Shown: in pieces, positions 1 to 8,576 of the stretch
Position numbering within the stretch: position 1 is the first letter of the stretch
How the letters are laid out: every line of letters starts with the position of its first letter
Assembly: GCA_003599885.1 (NCBI GenBank)
Contig: QZKW01000029.1
Location: 1 to 34,069, forward strand
Direction: 5' to 3'
DNA: 34,069 bases
DNA from: Desulfobacteraceae bacterium
Lineage (GTDB): Bacteria > Desulfobacterota > Desulfobacteria > Desulfobacterales > Desulfosalsimonadaceae
Translations under genes and position numbers: made by a program
The notes under the pieces: model-generated
What the model was told of the DNA's origin: nothing
The model's database searches: none
Seen by the model: only the letters and a program-made list of their open reading frames with translations

Positions 1-1605
1 AACCAGTGTCATTTCGGGTCCACCGGAAGCATGGCCCCTGCCGGATCCAACTGGGTGCATGGCAATAACGATAACCATAAGACCTTTGAAGCCGACCAGG
101 CAGTCTGCAATAAATGTCATATCCTGGATCGCTCTTATGGCAACCCGCCGTCAGATTGCCATGACTGCCATGCGATTATCGCCGACCACCCGTTGGGCCA
201 ACCGTGGATGGATTCAAAAAATGCGCAGTTTCATGGCAAAAGCAACTCGGACTGTGCCTCGTGCCATACCCTATCGACCGATTGTTCTCAATGCCATTTC
301 GGGCCGACCGGGAGTCAGGTGCCGCCGAATTCGAACTGGAATCACGGATATAACGACGCACATCAGACTTTTTCCTTTTATCAGGACGTTTGCGATAAAT
401 GTCATGATGTAAACCGGTTGTATGGGAATCCGCCAGCGGATTGCCATAATTGCCACGGGAACGGCCTCAAACATTCTTTGGGGCAGGCATGGATAGACCC
501 GAAAAGCACGCAATTTCATGGAGAGAGCAATTTGACTTGCGCCTCGTGCCACGATCTGACGGCCGATTGCACCCAATGCCATTTCGGGGCTTCCGGGAGC
601 AAGGTTCCGGCTGGGTCGAACTGGGCCCACGGGAATAATGATGAACATAAAACTTTCGAAGGGTTTCAGGGGGTTTGCAATAAATGTCATGACGTCGACC
701 GGTCTTACGGGAATCTGCCAGCGGATTGTCATGACTGCCATGAGATCGTTGCCAATCATCCGCTGGCCCAGGCATGGCTGGACCCGAAAAGCGCCACATT
801 TCACGGCGGGAGCGGATTGAACTGCGCCTCCTGCCACAACTTGTCCACGGACTGCTCCCAATGCCATTTCGGAGCCAGCGGGAGAAAAGCGCCGGTCGGT
901 TCCTCCTGGTCCCACGGGAATAACACCCAGCATAAGACATTTGAAGCAAACCAGGCCGTCTGTAACCAATGCCACAGCTTAAACCGTTCCTACGGAAATC
1001 CACCGTCCACCTGCCATGACTGTCACGAGATCGTTGCCAATCATCCGCTGGCTCAACCCTGGCTGGACCCCAAAAGTTCCCAGTTCCATGGAAACAGCAG
1101 CTTGACCTGTTCTTCCTGCCATAATCTGTCCACGGATTGTTCAGAGTGCCATTTCGGATCCAGCGGGAGAAAAGCGCCGGTCGGTTCCTCCTGGTCCCAC
1201 GGGGATAACGATCAGCATAAGACGTTTGAGGCAAACCAGGCCGTCTGCAACAAATGCCACAGCCTGAACCGCTCCTACGACAACCCGCCGGCGGATTGTC
1301 ATGATTGTCATGATATTGTCAATCATCCGTTGGGAAAGACCTGGCTGGACCCCAAAAGTTCCCAGTTCCATGGGGACAACAGCTCAAATTGCAGTTCCTG
1401 CCACAATCTGTCCACAGATTGCTCGGAGTGCCATTTCGGATCCACCGGGAGCAAAGCGCCCTCCGGCTCAGGCTGGAAACACGGGAATAATGATCGGCAT
1501 GAGGACTTTGAGGACGATCAGGCTGTCTGTAACAAATGTCACAACCTGAACCGGTCTTATGGCAATGACCCTTCAAGCTGCCACGATTGCCATGATGATG
1601 ACTAA
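1..1605 (+). CDS. Polyhaem c-type cytochrome, tandem tetrahaem repeats (5' end outside window)
   Basis: The reading frame is open from base 1, so the start and signal peptide lie upstream. The visible 534 residues consist of a 95-residue unit repeated five times plus a half unit. Each unit has four CxxCH haem-binding motifs, in the order CNKCH, CHDCH, CASCH/CSSCH and CSQCH/CSECH, giving 22 complete motifs and the tail of a 23rd. Each full unit also has four conserved His outside the motifs (two in W-x-HGNND-x-H, one in NHPL or its equivalent, one in FHG), which matches one distal ligand per haem. The DNA period is 285 bp, except 282 bp between the last two units. Units 4 and 5 are nearly identical around the join, indicating recent duplication. 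The protein ends abruptly after CHDCH plus three Asp. Electron transfer outside the cytoplasm, perhaps extracellular, is inferred. No named cytochrome family is recognised. Confidence 0.9.
   Translation, partial: NQCHFGSTGSMAPAGSNWVHGNNDNHKTFEADQAVCNKCHILDRSYGNPPSDCHDCHAIIADHPLGQPWMDSKNAQFHGKSNSDCASCHTLSTDCSQCHFGPTGSQVPPNSNWNHGYNDAHQTFSFYQDVCDKCHDVNRLYGNPPADCHNCHGNGLKHSLGQAWIDPKSTQFHGESNLTCASCHDLTADCTQCHFGASGSKVPAGSNWAHGNNDEHKTFEGFQGVCNKCHDVDRSYGNLPADCHDCHEIVANHPLAQAWLDPKSATFHGGSGLNCASCHNLSTDCSQCHFGASGRKAPVGSSWSHGNNTQHKTFEANQAVCNQCHSLNRSYGNPPSTCHDCHEIVANHPLAQPWLDPKSSQFHGNSSLTCSSCHNLSTDCSECHFGSSGRKAPVGSSWSHGDNDQHKTFEANQAVCNKCHSLNRSYDNPPADCHDCHDIVNHPLGKTWLDPKSSQFHGDNSSNCSSCHNLSTDCSECHFGSTGSKAPSGSGWKHGNNDRHEDFEDDQAVCNKCHNLNRSYGNDPSSCHDCHDDD
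49..1605 (+). repeat. 285-bp tandem coding repeats of the polyhaem cytochrome
   Basis: Equivalent Trp codons of the W-x-HG motif fall at 52, 337, 622, 907, 1192 and 1474, giving steps of 285, 285, 285, 285 and 282 bp. The repeats are in frame and encode the tetrahaem units. The last unit is cut after its second haem motif. Confidence 0.9.
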
Positions 1606-1633
1606 CGATGGAGTATGTTTGATTTGTCTCTGT

Positions 1634-1786
1634 TTAATTGGCGTCAAAGGAGAATCGGTGTTGAATATGAGCTGCAACAGCGCTGCCGGCAATTAAAACA
1701 GCTTCAGGGATCAGTTGCTGGAAACTGCCTGCCGCTTCCAGTAGCTTTTCGCATGGCAGCAAGTGGTGGTCATTTTTTTTCCCCAT
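1634..1786 (-). pseudogene. Truncated AbiEii-like nucleotidyltransferase remnant
   Basis: The minus-strand frame starting at the ATG at 1786 gives about 50 residues that include PEAVLIAGSAVAAH followed by HRFSFDAN. This resembles the N-terminal nucleotide-binding core of AbiEii/AbiGii-type nucleotidyltransferases, in which a GGSAVALH-like stretch is followed by HRxSxDxDHVL (from memory of the family). The frame stops right after DAN, where the family would continue for well over 150 residues, and nothing downstream resembles the missing part. The start codon overlaps the stop of the upstream remnant as TGATG, a layout typical of a translationally coupled pair. The family assignment rests on a short stretch and is tentative. 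Confidence 0.45.
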
Positions 1787-2093
1787 CAATTTTTTAATCC
1801 CCTGAACGTGAACCAATGGGAAGTGGAAACATCCGGGAGATCGACGCGGGCGAGAGGTTTGTCTGCAACATCCGGATAGGCATGATTTTTTCTATGGACA
1901 TTTTAAAAAATTTAGGAAACCCTTATACTTCTAAATGAGGAATGGCTCTTCTCACAGCATCCGAGGCTTCCGGGTTAGTTTTTACCCGGCGGATGAGCGC
2001 TTTGATTTCTTTATCCGATCAGCGTTCCTATACAGAATGAATGACGGCCACTCCCCATTGTCCGGGCGCAATGTCGATATGCCGATGTTTCAT
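1786..2093 (-). pseudogene. Decayed partner gene upstream of the nucleotidyltransferase remnant
   Basis: From the ATG at 2093 the minus strand reads MKHRHIDIAPGQWGVAVIHS, then in-frame TAG (2028-2030) and TGA (2019-2021). It continues as protein-like sequence (DKEIKALIRRVKTNPEASDA) to a TAA. A frameshifted continuation contains ARVDLPDVSTSHWFTFRG and ends in a TGA that overlaps the next ATG. Three nonsense codons plus a frameshift in otherwise coding-like sequence mark it as a pseudogene. A weak AGGGAAA ribosome site precedes the ATG. It resembles the small partner proteins that often precede AbiEii-type genes, but this is a recollection only. Confidence 0.4.
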
Positions 2094-2249
2094 GCGCTTT
2101 TCCCTTTTGGCACAGGATACTTGTTTTTTATGTTTTGTCGAGCTGTTACGTTGTAGGGGGCATTGGTGCGGTAATAGCCTTTAAATGAACAGTTCTGCAC
2201 TTGGTTCAGTTGTTCTGTGCTATTTTTTGGGCTACCAGAGAAGACGGAA

Positions 2250-2278
2250 GGCTATGCACTGGAGTCAGCCGCATAGCC
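2250..2278 (-). terminator. Hairpin after the exported-protein gene
   Basis: Inverted repeat GGCTATGC (2250-2257) and GCATAGCC (2271-2278) with a 13-nt loop, just beyond the stop at 2295 of the minus-strand gene. It is followed on the minus strand by a moderately T-rich tract, so it is a plausible but not ideal intrinsic terminator. Confidence 0.45.
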
Positions 2279-2294
2279 CTATAAATTAATGCGT

Positions 2295-3080
2295 CTATTC
2301 TTTAAATATGTTTTTTTCCTGGGTATATCCTTTTTCGATTCCCAGTTCCTGGCATACCATATAGTCCTGGGCAATGATCACGGATTTATAGTCTCCGCCG
2401 ATCCATTTTCTTTCAGCATCCCAGTAGTTGTCTTTAACCTGTTTTTCTAAAATTTTGTTGGCCATCAGGGTCAGGAGAATGGCCTGATGACCCTGTTTGT
2501 CAAAACAGTCATTGGGCAAGGCGCCCCATTCATAGACCGTGTCTAAGGGCTTTCCATTACAATCAAACCTGTACGGCTGGTAGTATGGGGGATCATCACA
2601 GGTCAGCGAAAGATCATTTGATGCGCCGAATTTATTCCTCACCACAATCTTTTCTTCCGGCCGATATACCGCTGCGATCAGCGCAAATCCAAAATCTTTT
2701 GCCGAATCAATGCTGGTCATGAAATAGTTTTGAGGCTCTGACACACCCTTGGCCTTTATAACGTTCTGGAGGTAACGCGTCGCAGTGGTCATATCGTTAA
2801 ACTTCTGGCCGGTATCGCCATCCGGCGGGAGGCCTTTGAAGGATTTACCGTATCCGTATGTGTAAACATCTTCAATGGTTACTTTCGCTTTTGCGTTCTT
2901 GAATTCAGTATTGATGACTTCAAGGGAAGTATTGGAATACGCGTAATACGGTAGCGCAGGCGTGCCGACTTCCACTCCCTTCATCATATGATAAGCCGAC
3001 AGCGGGAGGGTAAAATAAAATGCACAGGAGGCGCTGCTTGCGAGTGCGATGATGATTAAAAATTTACTTAAGTTGTTCAT
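2295..3080 (-). CDS. Hypothetical exported or membrane-anchored protein
   Basis: This is a 261-residue protein that I do not recognise. The start at 3080 is chosen over an in-frame ATG 18 bases upstream because AAGGAGA lies 6 to 7 bases before it. The N-terminus (KFLIIIALASSASCAFYFTL) is a hydrophobic segment with a Cys that could be a signal peptide or anchor, though the lipobox is not classical. The mature part has Cys in SLTCDDPPYY, RFDCNGKP, NDCFDK and MVCQEL, which could form disulfides outside the cytoplasm. The gene is preceded by about 230 bp of AT-rich DNA separating it from the cytochrome-rhodanese gene, so it may have its own promoter. Confidence 0.75.
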   Translation of the reverse strand: MNNLSKFLIIIALASSASCAFYFTLPLSAYHMMKGVEVGTPALPYYAYSNTSLEVINTEFKNAKAKVTIEDVYTYGYGKSFKGLPPDGDTGQKFNDMTTATRYLQNVIKAKGVSEPQNYFMTSIDSAKDFGFALIAAVYRPEEKIVVRNKFGASNDLSLTCDDPPYYQPYRFDCNGKPLDTVYEWGALPNDCFDKQGHQAILLTLMANKILEKQVKDNYWDAERKWIGGDYKSVIIAQDYMVCQELGIEKGYTQEKNIFKE

Positions 3081-3312
3081 GATTATCTCCTTAATCACAG
3101 CCTTATATACTTTAAGATAATTAAATCCGGAAAAATTTATTTTTTGAAAGTTACTAACGGTAACCCAATCATGTGTAAAAGGTTAATCACTCTAACTGCA
3201 AAAACAATTTTTATAAAAGAGATATCATCTTATAAATCTATAAAATAATATTGTTTCAGATAGTTAACCATTAAGAAAAATAATGGATACGGGTTTAATC
3301 CAAGGCCGTACG

Positions 3313-4419
3313 CTAGTCGGAAGGCCTGATTTCGGTAGGATACCCTTTATTTTGCCAGAAGAAGAATCCTTCATCAAGAATTGCGACTTTATCATAACCG
3401 GCGGTTTTCAGTTGATCGGCGGCCCTTCCGGATAAGGCGTGGGGGCATACGCAATAGGTGATGATCCAGATGTCCTTCGGCAGCAATCCGACGGCGCTTC
3501 CGATGTCGTAGAAGGGGATGGATATGGCGCCTTTAATGTGTCCCCGGAGATAATCGCTTTGGGGGCGGGCATCGACAATAATTAAGGATTGGCCGGCCTT
3601 ATAGGCTGCATATACAGCATCGGCCGCAGCGTAGCGGTTTTCGATTAATTGAAAATTTGCAGACGGGTTTCCCGGATGAATCACCCCCTTCTCCCGGATG
3701 ATCTTTGCCATATCTTCACTTGCCACAGCAACGGTATCCGGTTGCGCATCTTTTATTTTTAACGTCCTGACAAACGCAACCACATCGTCGATTTCCGCTG
3801 GTTTTAACAATTTTTTATAAGCGGCCATTGGCGTGTCCCGCCGCCCGTATTGAACGGCATAACGGATAAACCCGTCGCTGGCGGTTTCCTGAAATACCGG
3901 GTTACTCAATTTCACGGCATTCCCGTCGGCGCCATATTTGCCATGACACGCCGCACACCACCGTTCATATATTCCGGAACCATTTTCAGCGTTCCCGTTC
4001 ACTTTTTTATTGTTTAAATTAACTGAAGGCTCTTTCTGCCATGAGCGGATGTAAGATAAAAGCGCTGCGGCATCATCTTTCGTGAGCGCCCCGCCCTTTT
4101 CTTTTGCCCACGCGGACATCGGTGTGCCGGGTCTTCCGCGAAGAATGCCGCTTATAATATATGCATCACTGGCGCTGACAAGAAAATCCTGATTGGCCAG
4201 TGCCGGGGCCTCGTCGGCAAGATACCCTTCGCCGTTTGGACCATGACACATTGAGCAGTATTTTTCATACAATCCCGATCCTTTTTTCCTAAGGTCCGAT
4301 GATTGTGTTTCGTCCGGCTTCTGGCCGGCATGGAGATCTATTCGGTTTGCCGAAAAGCAAATGACAAGGACGCTGGCAATAATTGTGATATATATTAATT
4401 TGTTATGCTTTTTTTTCAT
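3313..4419 (-). CDS. Dihaem cytochrome c fused to a rhodanese domain
   Basis: This 368-residue exported protein starts with a basic, hydrophobic N-terminus (residues 1-25). Two class-I-type cytochrome c domains follow: CSMCH at 55-59 with a probable distal Met at 101 (GTPM), and CAACH at 155-159 with Met198 (DTPM). Residues about 255-365 form a rhodanese-like domain with VDARPQSDYLRGHIKGA, an active-site loop C323-V-C325-PHALSGR, and the C-terminal GF-W-GYP signature. The CxCPH loop differs from the usual CxxxxR rhodanese loop. A periplasmic role linking sulfur transfer or thiol chemistry to electron transfer is inferred from the fusion. An AGGGAAG ribosome site precedes the ATG. It is in tandem with, but 232 bp away from, the next gene on the same strand. 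Confidence 0.88.
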   Translation of the reverse strand: MKKKHNKLIYITIIASVLVICFSANRIDLHAGQKPDETQSSDLRKKGSGLYEKYCSMCHGPNGEGYLADEAPALANQDFLVSASDAYIISGILRGRPGTPMSAWAKEKGGALTKDDAAALLSYIRSWQKEPSVNLNNKKVNGNAENGSGIYERWCAACHGKYGADGNAVKLSNPVFQETASDGFIRYAVQYGRRDTPMAAYKKLLKPAEIDDVVAFVRTLKIKDAQPDTVAVASEDMAKIIREKGVIHPGNPSANFQLIENRYAAADAVYAAYKAGQSLIIVDARPQSDYLRGHIKGAISIPFYDIGSAVGLLPKDIWIITYCVCPHALSGRAADQLKTAGYDKVAILDEGFFFWQNKGYPTEIRPSD

Positions 4420-4565
4420 CTTTTGTATCTTCCCTGTCGAAATGAAGACGATCGAATATCCCGGGAACCAAAGTTCTGAAACTCAGTCTATTCACATAAC
4501 CTGAAGTAAATAAGTTTGCCAGAAAAAAGAGCAAATGGAAAATTATTAAATACGACTGGGTGAAA

Positions 4566-5423
4566 TCAGTAGATTTTCCGGCGTGCCAGGTTGGAGCCGA
4601 TCACGGAAAAAGTGTTTTCCGCAATCAGGAGTGCGTGTTCATCGACAGTAAATACAATTTCTTCCAGCCGTTTGAGCTGAATATTATTGATCACGGTGAG
4701 AATGATCTGCTTGGGCTTGCCGGAATGGGTGCCTGTGCCGTTTATAAAGGTGGAACCCATTTTGAGGTTCTCAGTGATCATCCGAACGATTTCCCCGGGT
4801 TTTTCTGATATGATGAGCACGGTTTTTCTCTGGCTGAACATGGACAGCGCATATTCCATGGCAAAAGACGTGCAGACCAGCATGATCATTGATGCGATGA
4901 CCAGATCATTATCCAGAAACAAAAAACTGAAAGCGTATAAAACCGCATTGAAGGCGAAATAGAATTTTCCCAGACCGATGTTGAATTTCTGGTAGAATAG
5001 AACGCCCATGACGTCCAGGCCGCCGTTTGAGCCAAGGGAACGCAGAACGATCCCCGCCCCGATGCCGGACAGCATGCCGCAGGTGATGGCTGCGTAGAGC
5101 TGGTTTTGTATTTTAAAATCAATCCGGAGGATAGTGAAAATAAAAGTAAAAATGATCATCGCGTAAAGCGAATAGAACAGAAAGCGCTTGCTGATAAACT
5201 TCCAGGCAATGAGGAACATCGGAATATTCAGCAGCAGAAACCAGGCGCTGATATCCAGCCTGCCGGTGGTAAAATATATCAGGGATGCCGCGCCGAACAG
5301 GCCGCCGGGAATAAATGCATGGGAATAGGCGATGCCTTTGAGGGCTGCGGCGATTATCGCCGAACCGGTTGTAATCAGAAATAAATTCCACGCCACGGAA
5401 TATGAAAACCGCGTGTCGGTCAT
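4566..5423 (-). CDS. YitT family membrane protein (DUF161 plus DUF2179)
   Basis: This is a 285-residue protein with several hydrophobic segments in residues 10-190, including GIAYSHAFIPGG and LGSNGGLDVMG, characteristic of the YitT (DUF161) membrane domain. A soluble C-terminal domain of about 80 residues (KTVLIISEKPGEI to the end) matches DUF2179. Family function is not established; transport has been suggested. It lies 21 bp after the aspartate kinase stop in the same direction, with an AAGGGA ribosome site, so it is probably the last gene of the ectoine operon. A link to ectoine or ion movement under salt stress is only inferred from this position. Confidence 0.88.
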   Translation of the reverse strand: MTDTRFSYSVAWNLFLITTGSAIIAAALKGIAYSHAFIPGGLFGAASLIYFTTGRLDISAWFLLLNIPMFLIAWKFISKRFLFYSLYAMIIFTFIFTILRIDFKIQNQLYAAITCGMLSGIGAGIVLRSLGSNGGLDVMGVLFYQKFNIGLGKFYFAFNAVLYAFSFLFLDNDLVIASMIMLVCTSFAMEYALSMFSQRKTVLIISEKPGEIVRMITENLKMGSTFINGTGTHSGKPKQIILTVINNIQLKRLEEIVFTVDEHALLIAENTFSVIGSNLARRKIY

Positions 5424-5444
5424 CGGGTTTTTCCCTTTTGTCTT

Positions 5445-6866
5445 TTAGTCTGCATGGACTTTATTTTCTACCAGATGCTGATGCAACGCACAAACCGCTT
5501 TTTCAAAATCATCCTCTTCAATGACGAACTGCACATCGATATCGCGCATGCACTTATGAACGGCGAGTACGCTGATGCCCGCTGTATCAAGCGCTTTGAC
5601 GGCCCTGAAGAAAATGCCCGGATCCGCCATGTTGCTTCCGATGGCAGAAATTAAAGACACTTTTTTCAGTAAAATATCGGCTCCGGGAAACGATTCCTGA
5701 ATGGCGTCGGTTAGTTTTTTGATGACCGTAAGGGGCTCGGCCACATAATGGGTCAGGGTGTTGGCATTGGTGTCTTTGGCCAGGTAACGGATTTTATATT
5801 TGGCAAAATTTTTGAGCATGTCCATGTCATGCGTTACCCGGCCTGCCATTTCCTGGTCCCAGCATTCGATGGCGGTCACTTTTTTCCGGCCGGCGATGAT
5901 TTCAACTTTAGATGATTCACTTTTGTAATTGTTTTTGATGAGAGTGCCCGGGTGTTCCGGTTCAAATGCATTTTTAATTCTTAACGGGATATCGCTTTTT
6001 CGCATTCCTTTGGCTGCCTGGGGGTGTATGGCTTCCATGCCCAGATCTGAAAGCTGGTCGGTGACATCGTAATTGGTTTGTCCGATGGTTCTTACCTTGT
6101 CCGTGCCGATCAGTTTGGGATCGCCGCTGCTCAAGTGAAATTCCTTGTGAATGATGCCTTCCCTGGCTTGGGTCAGGACAGCGATTTTACTGAAAGTGAT
6201 TTCGCTGTATCCCCGGTCATAGGTGGCCATGATCCCTTCCTTGCAGTGCGTATAACCTGTGACAACAGGAAGCTCGGTTTCCAGATTGATATCCTGAAAA
6301 TGATACCGGATCTTATCGTCGAATGAGAAATTCGCTGTTTCGCGCCAGCCACTCAGGTCAACGAGTCTGGCGTTGATGCCTTTTGATGTCAGGATCTGGA
6401 ATGTGTTGTGCGCACTGTGGGCTTCTCCCACGGCGGACAGCATTTCCCGGATGGTCATCAGGTGCTCATCCAGATGAAAATTACCGTAGGAGCATAGGCG
6501 GGTCAAGTCCAGCATGCAGCTCCGGACCCCCTCGATCCGCTCTTTGACGAATTGATCCGCAAAGGTTCTGTCAAGTCCAAGCTCTTCCAATTCCCCATTG
6601 ATCCGGCACATATGGTCGCCTACTTTGGAAATGGCGTCGCTCCAGGCCCAGGAATTGTCGCTGTCTGAAAAAAGCGCATAGACCCCCGCATCCGTCGATT
6701 TTTTATATTCAAGCAGCATGTCGGTCACTCCGCCATAAGCGGACACGACAATGATGCGGTTGTAGAGTTCTTTTTCTGTTTTATTCCCGATTAATATATT
6801 GTCCAGCACATCCTTGAACTGCGACATGGATGTGCCGCCTATTTTTTCTACTGTATGGTTGCCCAT
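5445..6866 (-). CDS. ask: Aspartate kinase of the ectoine pathway (Ask_Ect type)
   Basis: Aspartate kinase phosphorylates aspartate to aspartyl phosphate, the first step toward aspartate semialdehyde, the precursor of ectoine. The protein begins MGNHTVEKIGGTSMSQF, the kinase N-terminal motif, and has two ACT-like regions at the C-terminus (from about residue 385). Its divergence from housekeeping aspartate kinases and its position directly after ectC identify the ectoine-specific type, which in characterised cases is less sensitive to end-product feedback. The start at 6866 is favoured by GAGGGAGA just upstream; an in-frame ATG at 6887 overlaps the ectC stop and is an alternative. It is about 470 residues long. 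Confidence 0.92.
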   Translation of the reverse strand: MGNHTVEKIGGTSMSQFKDVLDNILIGNKTEKELYNRIIVVSAYGGVTDMLLEYKKSTDAGVYALFSDSDNSWAWSDAISKVGDHMCRINGELEELGLDRTFADQFVKERIEGVRSCMLDLTRLCSYGNFHLDEHLMTIREMLSAVGEAHSAHNTFQILTSKGINARLVDLSGWRETANFSFDDKIRYHFQDINLETELPVVTGYTHCKEGIMATYDRGYSEITFSKIAVLTQAREGIIHKEFHLSSGDPKLIGTDKVRTIGQTNYDVTDQLSDLGMEAIHPQAAKGMRKSDIPLRIKNAFEPEHPGTLIKNNYKSESSKVEIIAGRKKVTAIECWDQEMAGRVTHDMDMLKNFAKYKIRYLAKDTNANTLTHYVAEPLTVIKKLTDAIQESFPGADILLKKVSLISAIGSNMADPGIFFRAVKALDTAGISVLAVHKCMRDIDVQFVIEEDDFEKAVCALHQHLVENKVHAD

Positions 6867-6879
6867 TTTCTCCCTCAAA

Positions 6880-7272
6880 TTAATCATCTGCAGGCGGGTA
6901 AACCCCGTCCTCGTCGTGAACTTCTTTTCCAGTCAGCGGCGGATTAAACACGCAGACCATCCGCATGTCCGAAAATGCCCGCAGGTAATGTTTCTCGTGC
7001 CCGTTTAAGGCATACATGGTGCCGTTCCGGATTTTAAAAATTTCCCCGGTTTCAATGAGTTTGATCTCTCCTTCGCCGCCGACACAATAGACGGCTTCAA
7101 GATGGTTTTTGTACCATATCAGGGTTTCGGTACCGGCAAATATCGTCGTGTCGTGAAATGAAAATCCCATGCCGTCATTTTTCAGAAGCATGCGGCGGCT
7201 TGCCCAGGTCCCGGTTTCCGCCTGAATATCATTTTCGGTTCCGATAATTTCTTCCAGCGTTCTTACAATCAT
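6880..7272 (-). CDS. ectC: L-ectoine synthase
   Basis: EctC closes the ring of N-gamma-acetyl-diaminobutyrate to make ectoine, a cytoplasmic compatible solute. It is 130 residues, the usual length, with a cupin fold. Family hallmarks include GMGFSFHDTT, WYKNHLEAVYCVGGEGEI and VCVFNPPLTGKEVHDEDG. By comparison with characterised EctC, Glu59, Tyr87 and His95 are the probable iron ligands. Its start codon overlaps the ectB stop by one base (TAATG), implying translational coupling. No ectD follows, which fits an anaerobe because EctD needs O2. Confidence 0.97.
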   Translation of the reverse strand: MIVRTLEEIIGTENDIQAETGTWASRRMLLKNDGMGFSFHDTTIFAGTETLIWYKNHLEAVYCVGGEGEIKLIETGEIFKIRNGTMYALNGHEKHYLRAFSDMRMVCVFNPPLTGKEVHDEDGVYPPADD

Positions 7273-8546
7273 TACATGGCTCCTGTCAGTTTTTCCTTTT
7301 TTTCTTCAAGCAGTTCGCTGATGGATTGTTCAACAATGGAAATCCCTTTTAAAAGAGTTTCCTCGTCAATAACGAGCGGCGGCAGAAATTTGACGACCTG
7401 GTCGTCTGCCCCGGCAAGTTCAATAATCAGCCCGTTTTCAAAGCATCTTTCCGAAATCTGCGAACAAAATCCCTTTTCCGGAATTTCAAGGCCGTATATC
7501 ATGCCGCGGCCCCGAACGGTTGCCCCGAGTTCCGGAAATTTTTCAGCGATCCCCTCGAGTTCTTTTTTAATGACTTCGGACTTGTATTTAACGGCATTGC
7601 CGAGATCCATGTTGTCCCAGTAGTGAAGGCATTCATAAGACGCCACAAACGCCAGGTTGTTGCCCCGGAAGGTGCCGGTATGTTCCCCGGGTTTCCACTG
7701 GTCCAGGTCCTGCCGGAAAAGAAGCAGCGCCATGGGCAGCCCCCCGCCGATGGCTTTGGACAAAGTCACCATGTCGGGCTTGATGCCGGATTCCTCAAAA
7801 CTGAAAAAATCGCCGGTCCGGCCGTTTCCGACCTGGATATCGTCAATAATGAGCAGGATATCAAAGTCATTACACACCTGGGCCAGCTCCCTGAGCCATT
7901 CGGAACTGGCAATATTGACCCCGCCTTCCGCCTGGATGGTCTCAAGGATAACGGCAGCCGGCAGGTCAAGTCCGCTGCTGTTGTCAGTCAGCATTTTCCT
8001 GAAAAAATCAATGGTGCTGCAATCCGGGCCCATATACCCGTCATAGGGCATAAAGCTGACATTTGACCGGCTGATGTAGGCTTCATCCCGGTAAAAGTTG
8101 TTTCCGGTAATGGAAAGCGATCCCATGGTCAGGCCGTGATATCCATTGGTGAATGCCACGATATTTGACCGTCGCTTGATCATCCGGGCCAGTTTGATGG
8201 CTGTTTCCACCGAGTTGGTGCCTGTCGGGCCGGTAAACTGGACCTTGTAGTCAAGATTTCGCGGTTGAAGGATGGTGTCATTCAGTTTGGTCAGAAACCG
8301 TTTTTTTGCCGTGGTCGCCATATCCAGGGTGTGAAACGGTCCCTTGTTTTTAATGTATTCAATCAGCGCGTTGTTGATGCGTTCATTGTTGTGGCCGTAA
8401 TTAAGTGTACCGGCTCCGGCAAAAAAATCGATGTATTGTCTGCCGGATTCATCGGTCATGGTCGCCCCTTCGGCAGATTCAAATATGACCGGGAAAGAGC
8501 GGACGTATCCCCGAACGCGGGACTCTATCTGTTCAAAAATTCTCAT
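7272..8546 (-). CDS. ectB: Diaminobutyrate-2-oxoglutarate aminotransferase
   Basis: EctB transaminates aspartate semialdehyde to L-2,4-diaminobutyrate. It is a 424-residue class III PLP-dependent aminotransferase. Visible features are GPTGTNSVETAIKLAR (phosphate-binding region), the IIDDIQVGNGRTG segment with the PLP-contacting Asp near 235-236, and TLSKAIGGGLP with the PLP Schiff-base lysine at 264. The length is normal for EctB. An AAGGAG ribosome site lies 7 bases before the ATG at 8546. It starts 30 bp after the ectA stop and overlaps ectC by one base. Confidence 0.97.
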   Translation of the reverse strand: MRIFEQIESRVRGYVRSFPVIFESAEGATMTDESGRQYIDFFAGAGTLNYGHNNERINNALIEYIKNKGPFHTLDMATTAKKRFLTKLNDTILQPRNLDYKVQFTGPTGTNSVETAIKLARMIKRRSNIVAFTNGYHGLTMGSLSITGNNFYRDEAYISRSNVSFMPYDGYMGPDCSTIDFFRKMLTDNSSGLDLPAAVILETIQAEGGVNIASSEWLRELAQVCNDFDILLIIDDIQVGNGRTGDFFSFEESGIKPDMVTLSKAIGGGLPMALLLFRQDLDQWKPGEHTGTFRGNNLAFVASYECLHYWDNMDLGNAVKYKSEVIKKELEGIAEKFPELGATVRGRGMIYGLEIPEKGFCSQISERCFENGLIIELAGADDQVVKFLPPLVIDEETLLKGISIVEQSISELLEEKKEKLTGAM

Positions 8547-8576
8547 AAGTTTTCTCCTTATATTTAAATTGAAAAA

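Noticed and set aside
271-1371. Long antisense and alternate-frame ORFs over the cytochrome
   Set aside because: They are shadows of the repeated coding sequence; the plus frame with regular CxxCH motifs explains the region.
49-1605. CRISPR-like regular repeats
   Set aside because: The 285-bp period is coding and in frame and encodes haem units; there are no short repeats with unique spacers.
1935-2156. 73-codon plus-strand ORF
   Set aside because: The minus strand reads as a recognisable decayed gene with a coupled downstream frame; the plus ORF has no ribosome site or family resemblance.
7276-8066. Plus-strand ORFs opposite ectB
   Set aside because: Antisense shadows of a confidently identified aminotransferase.
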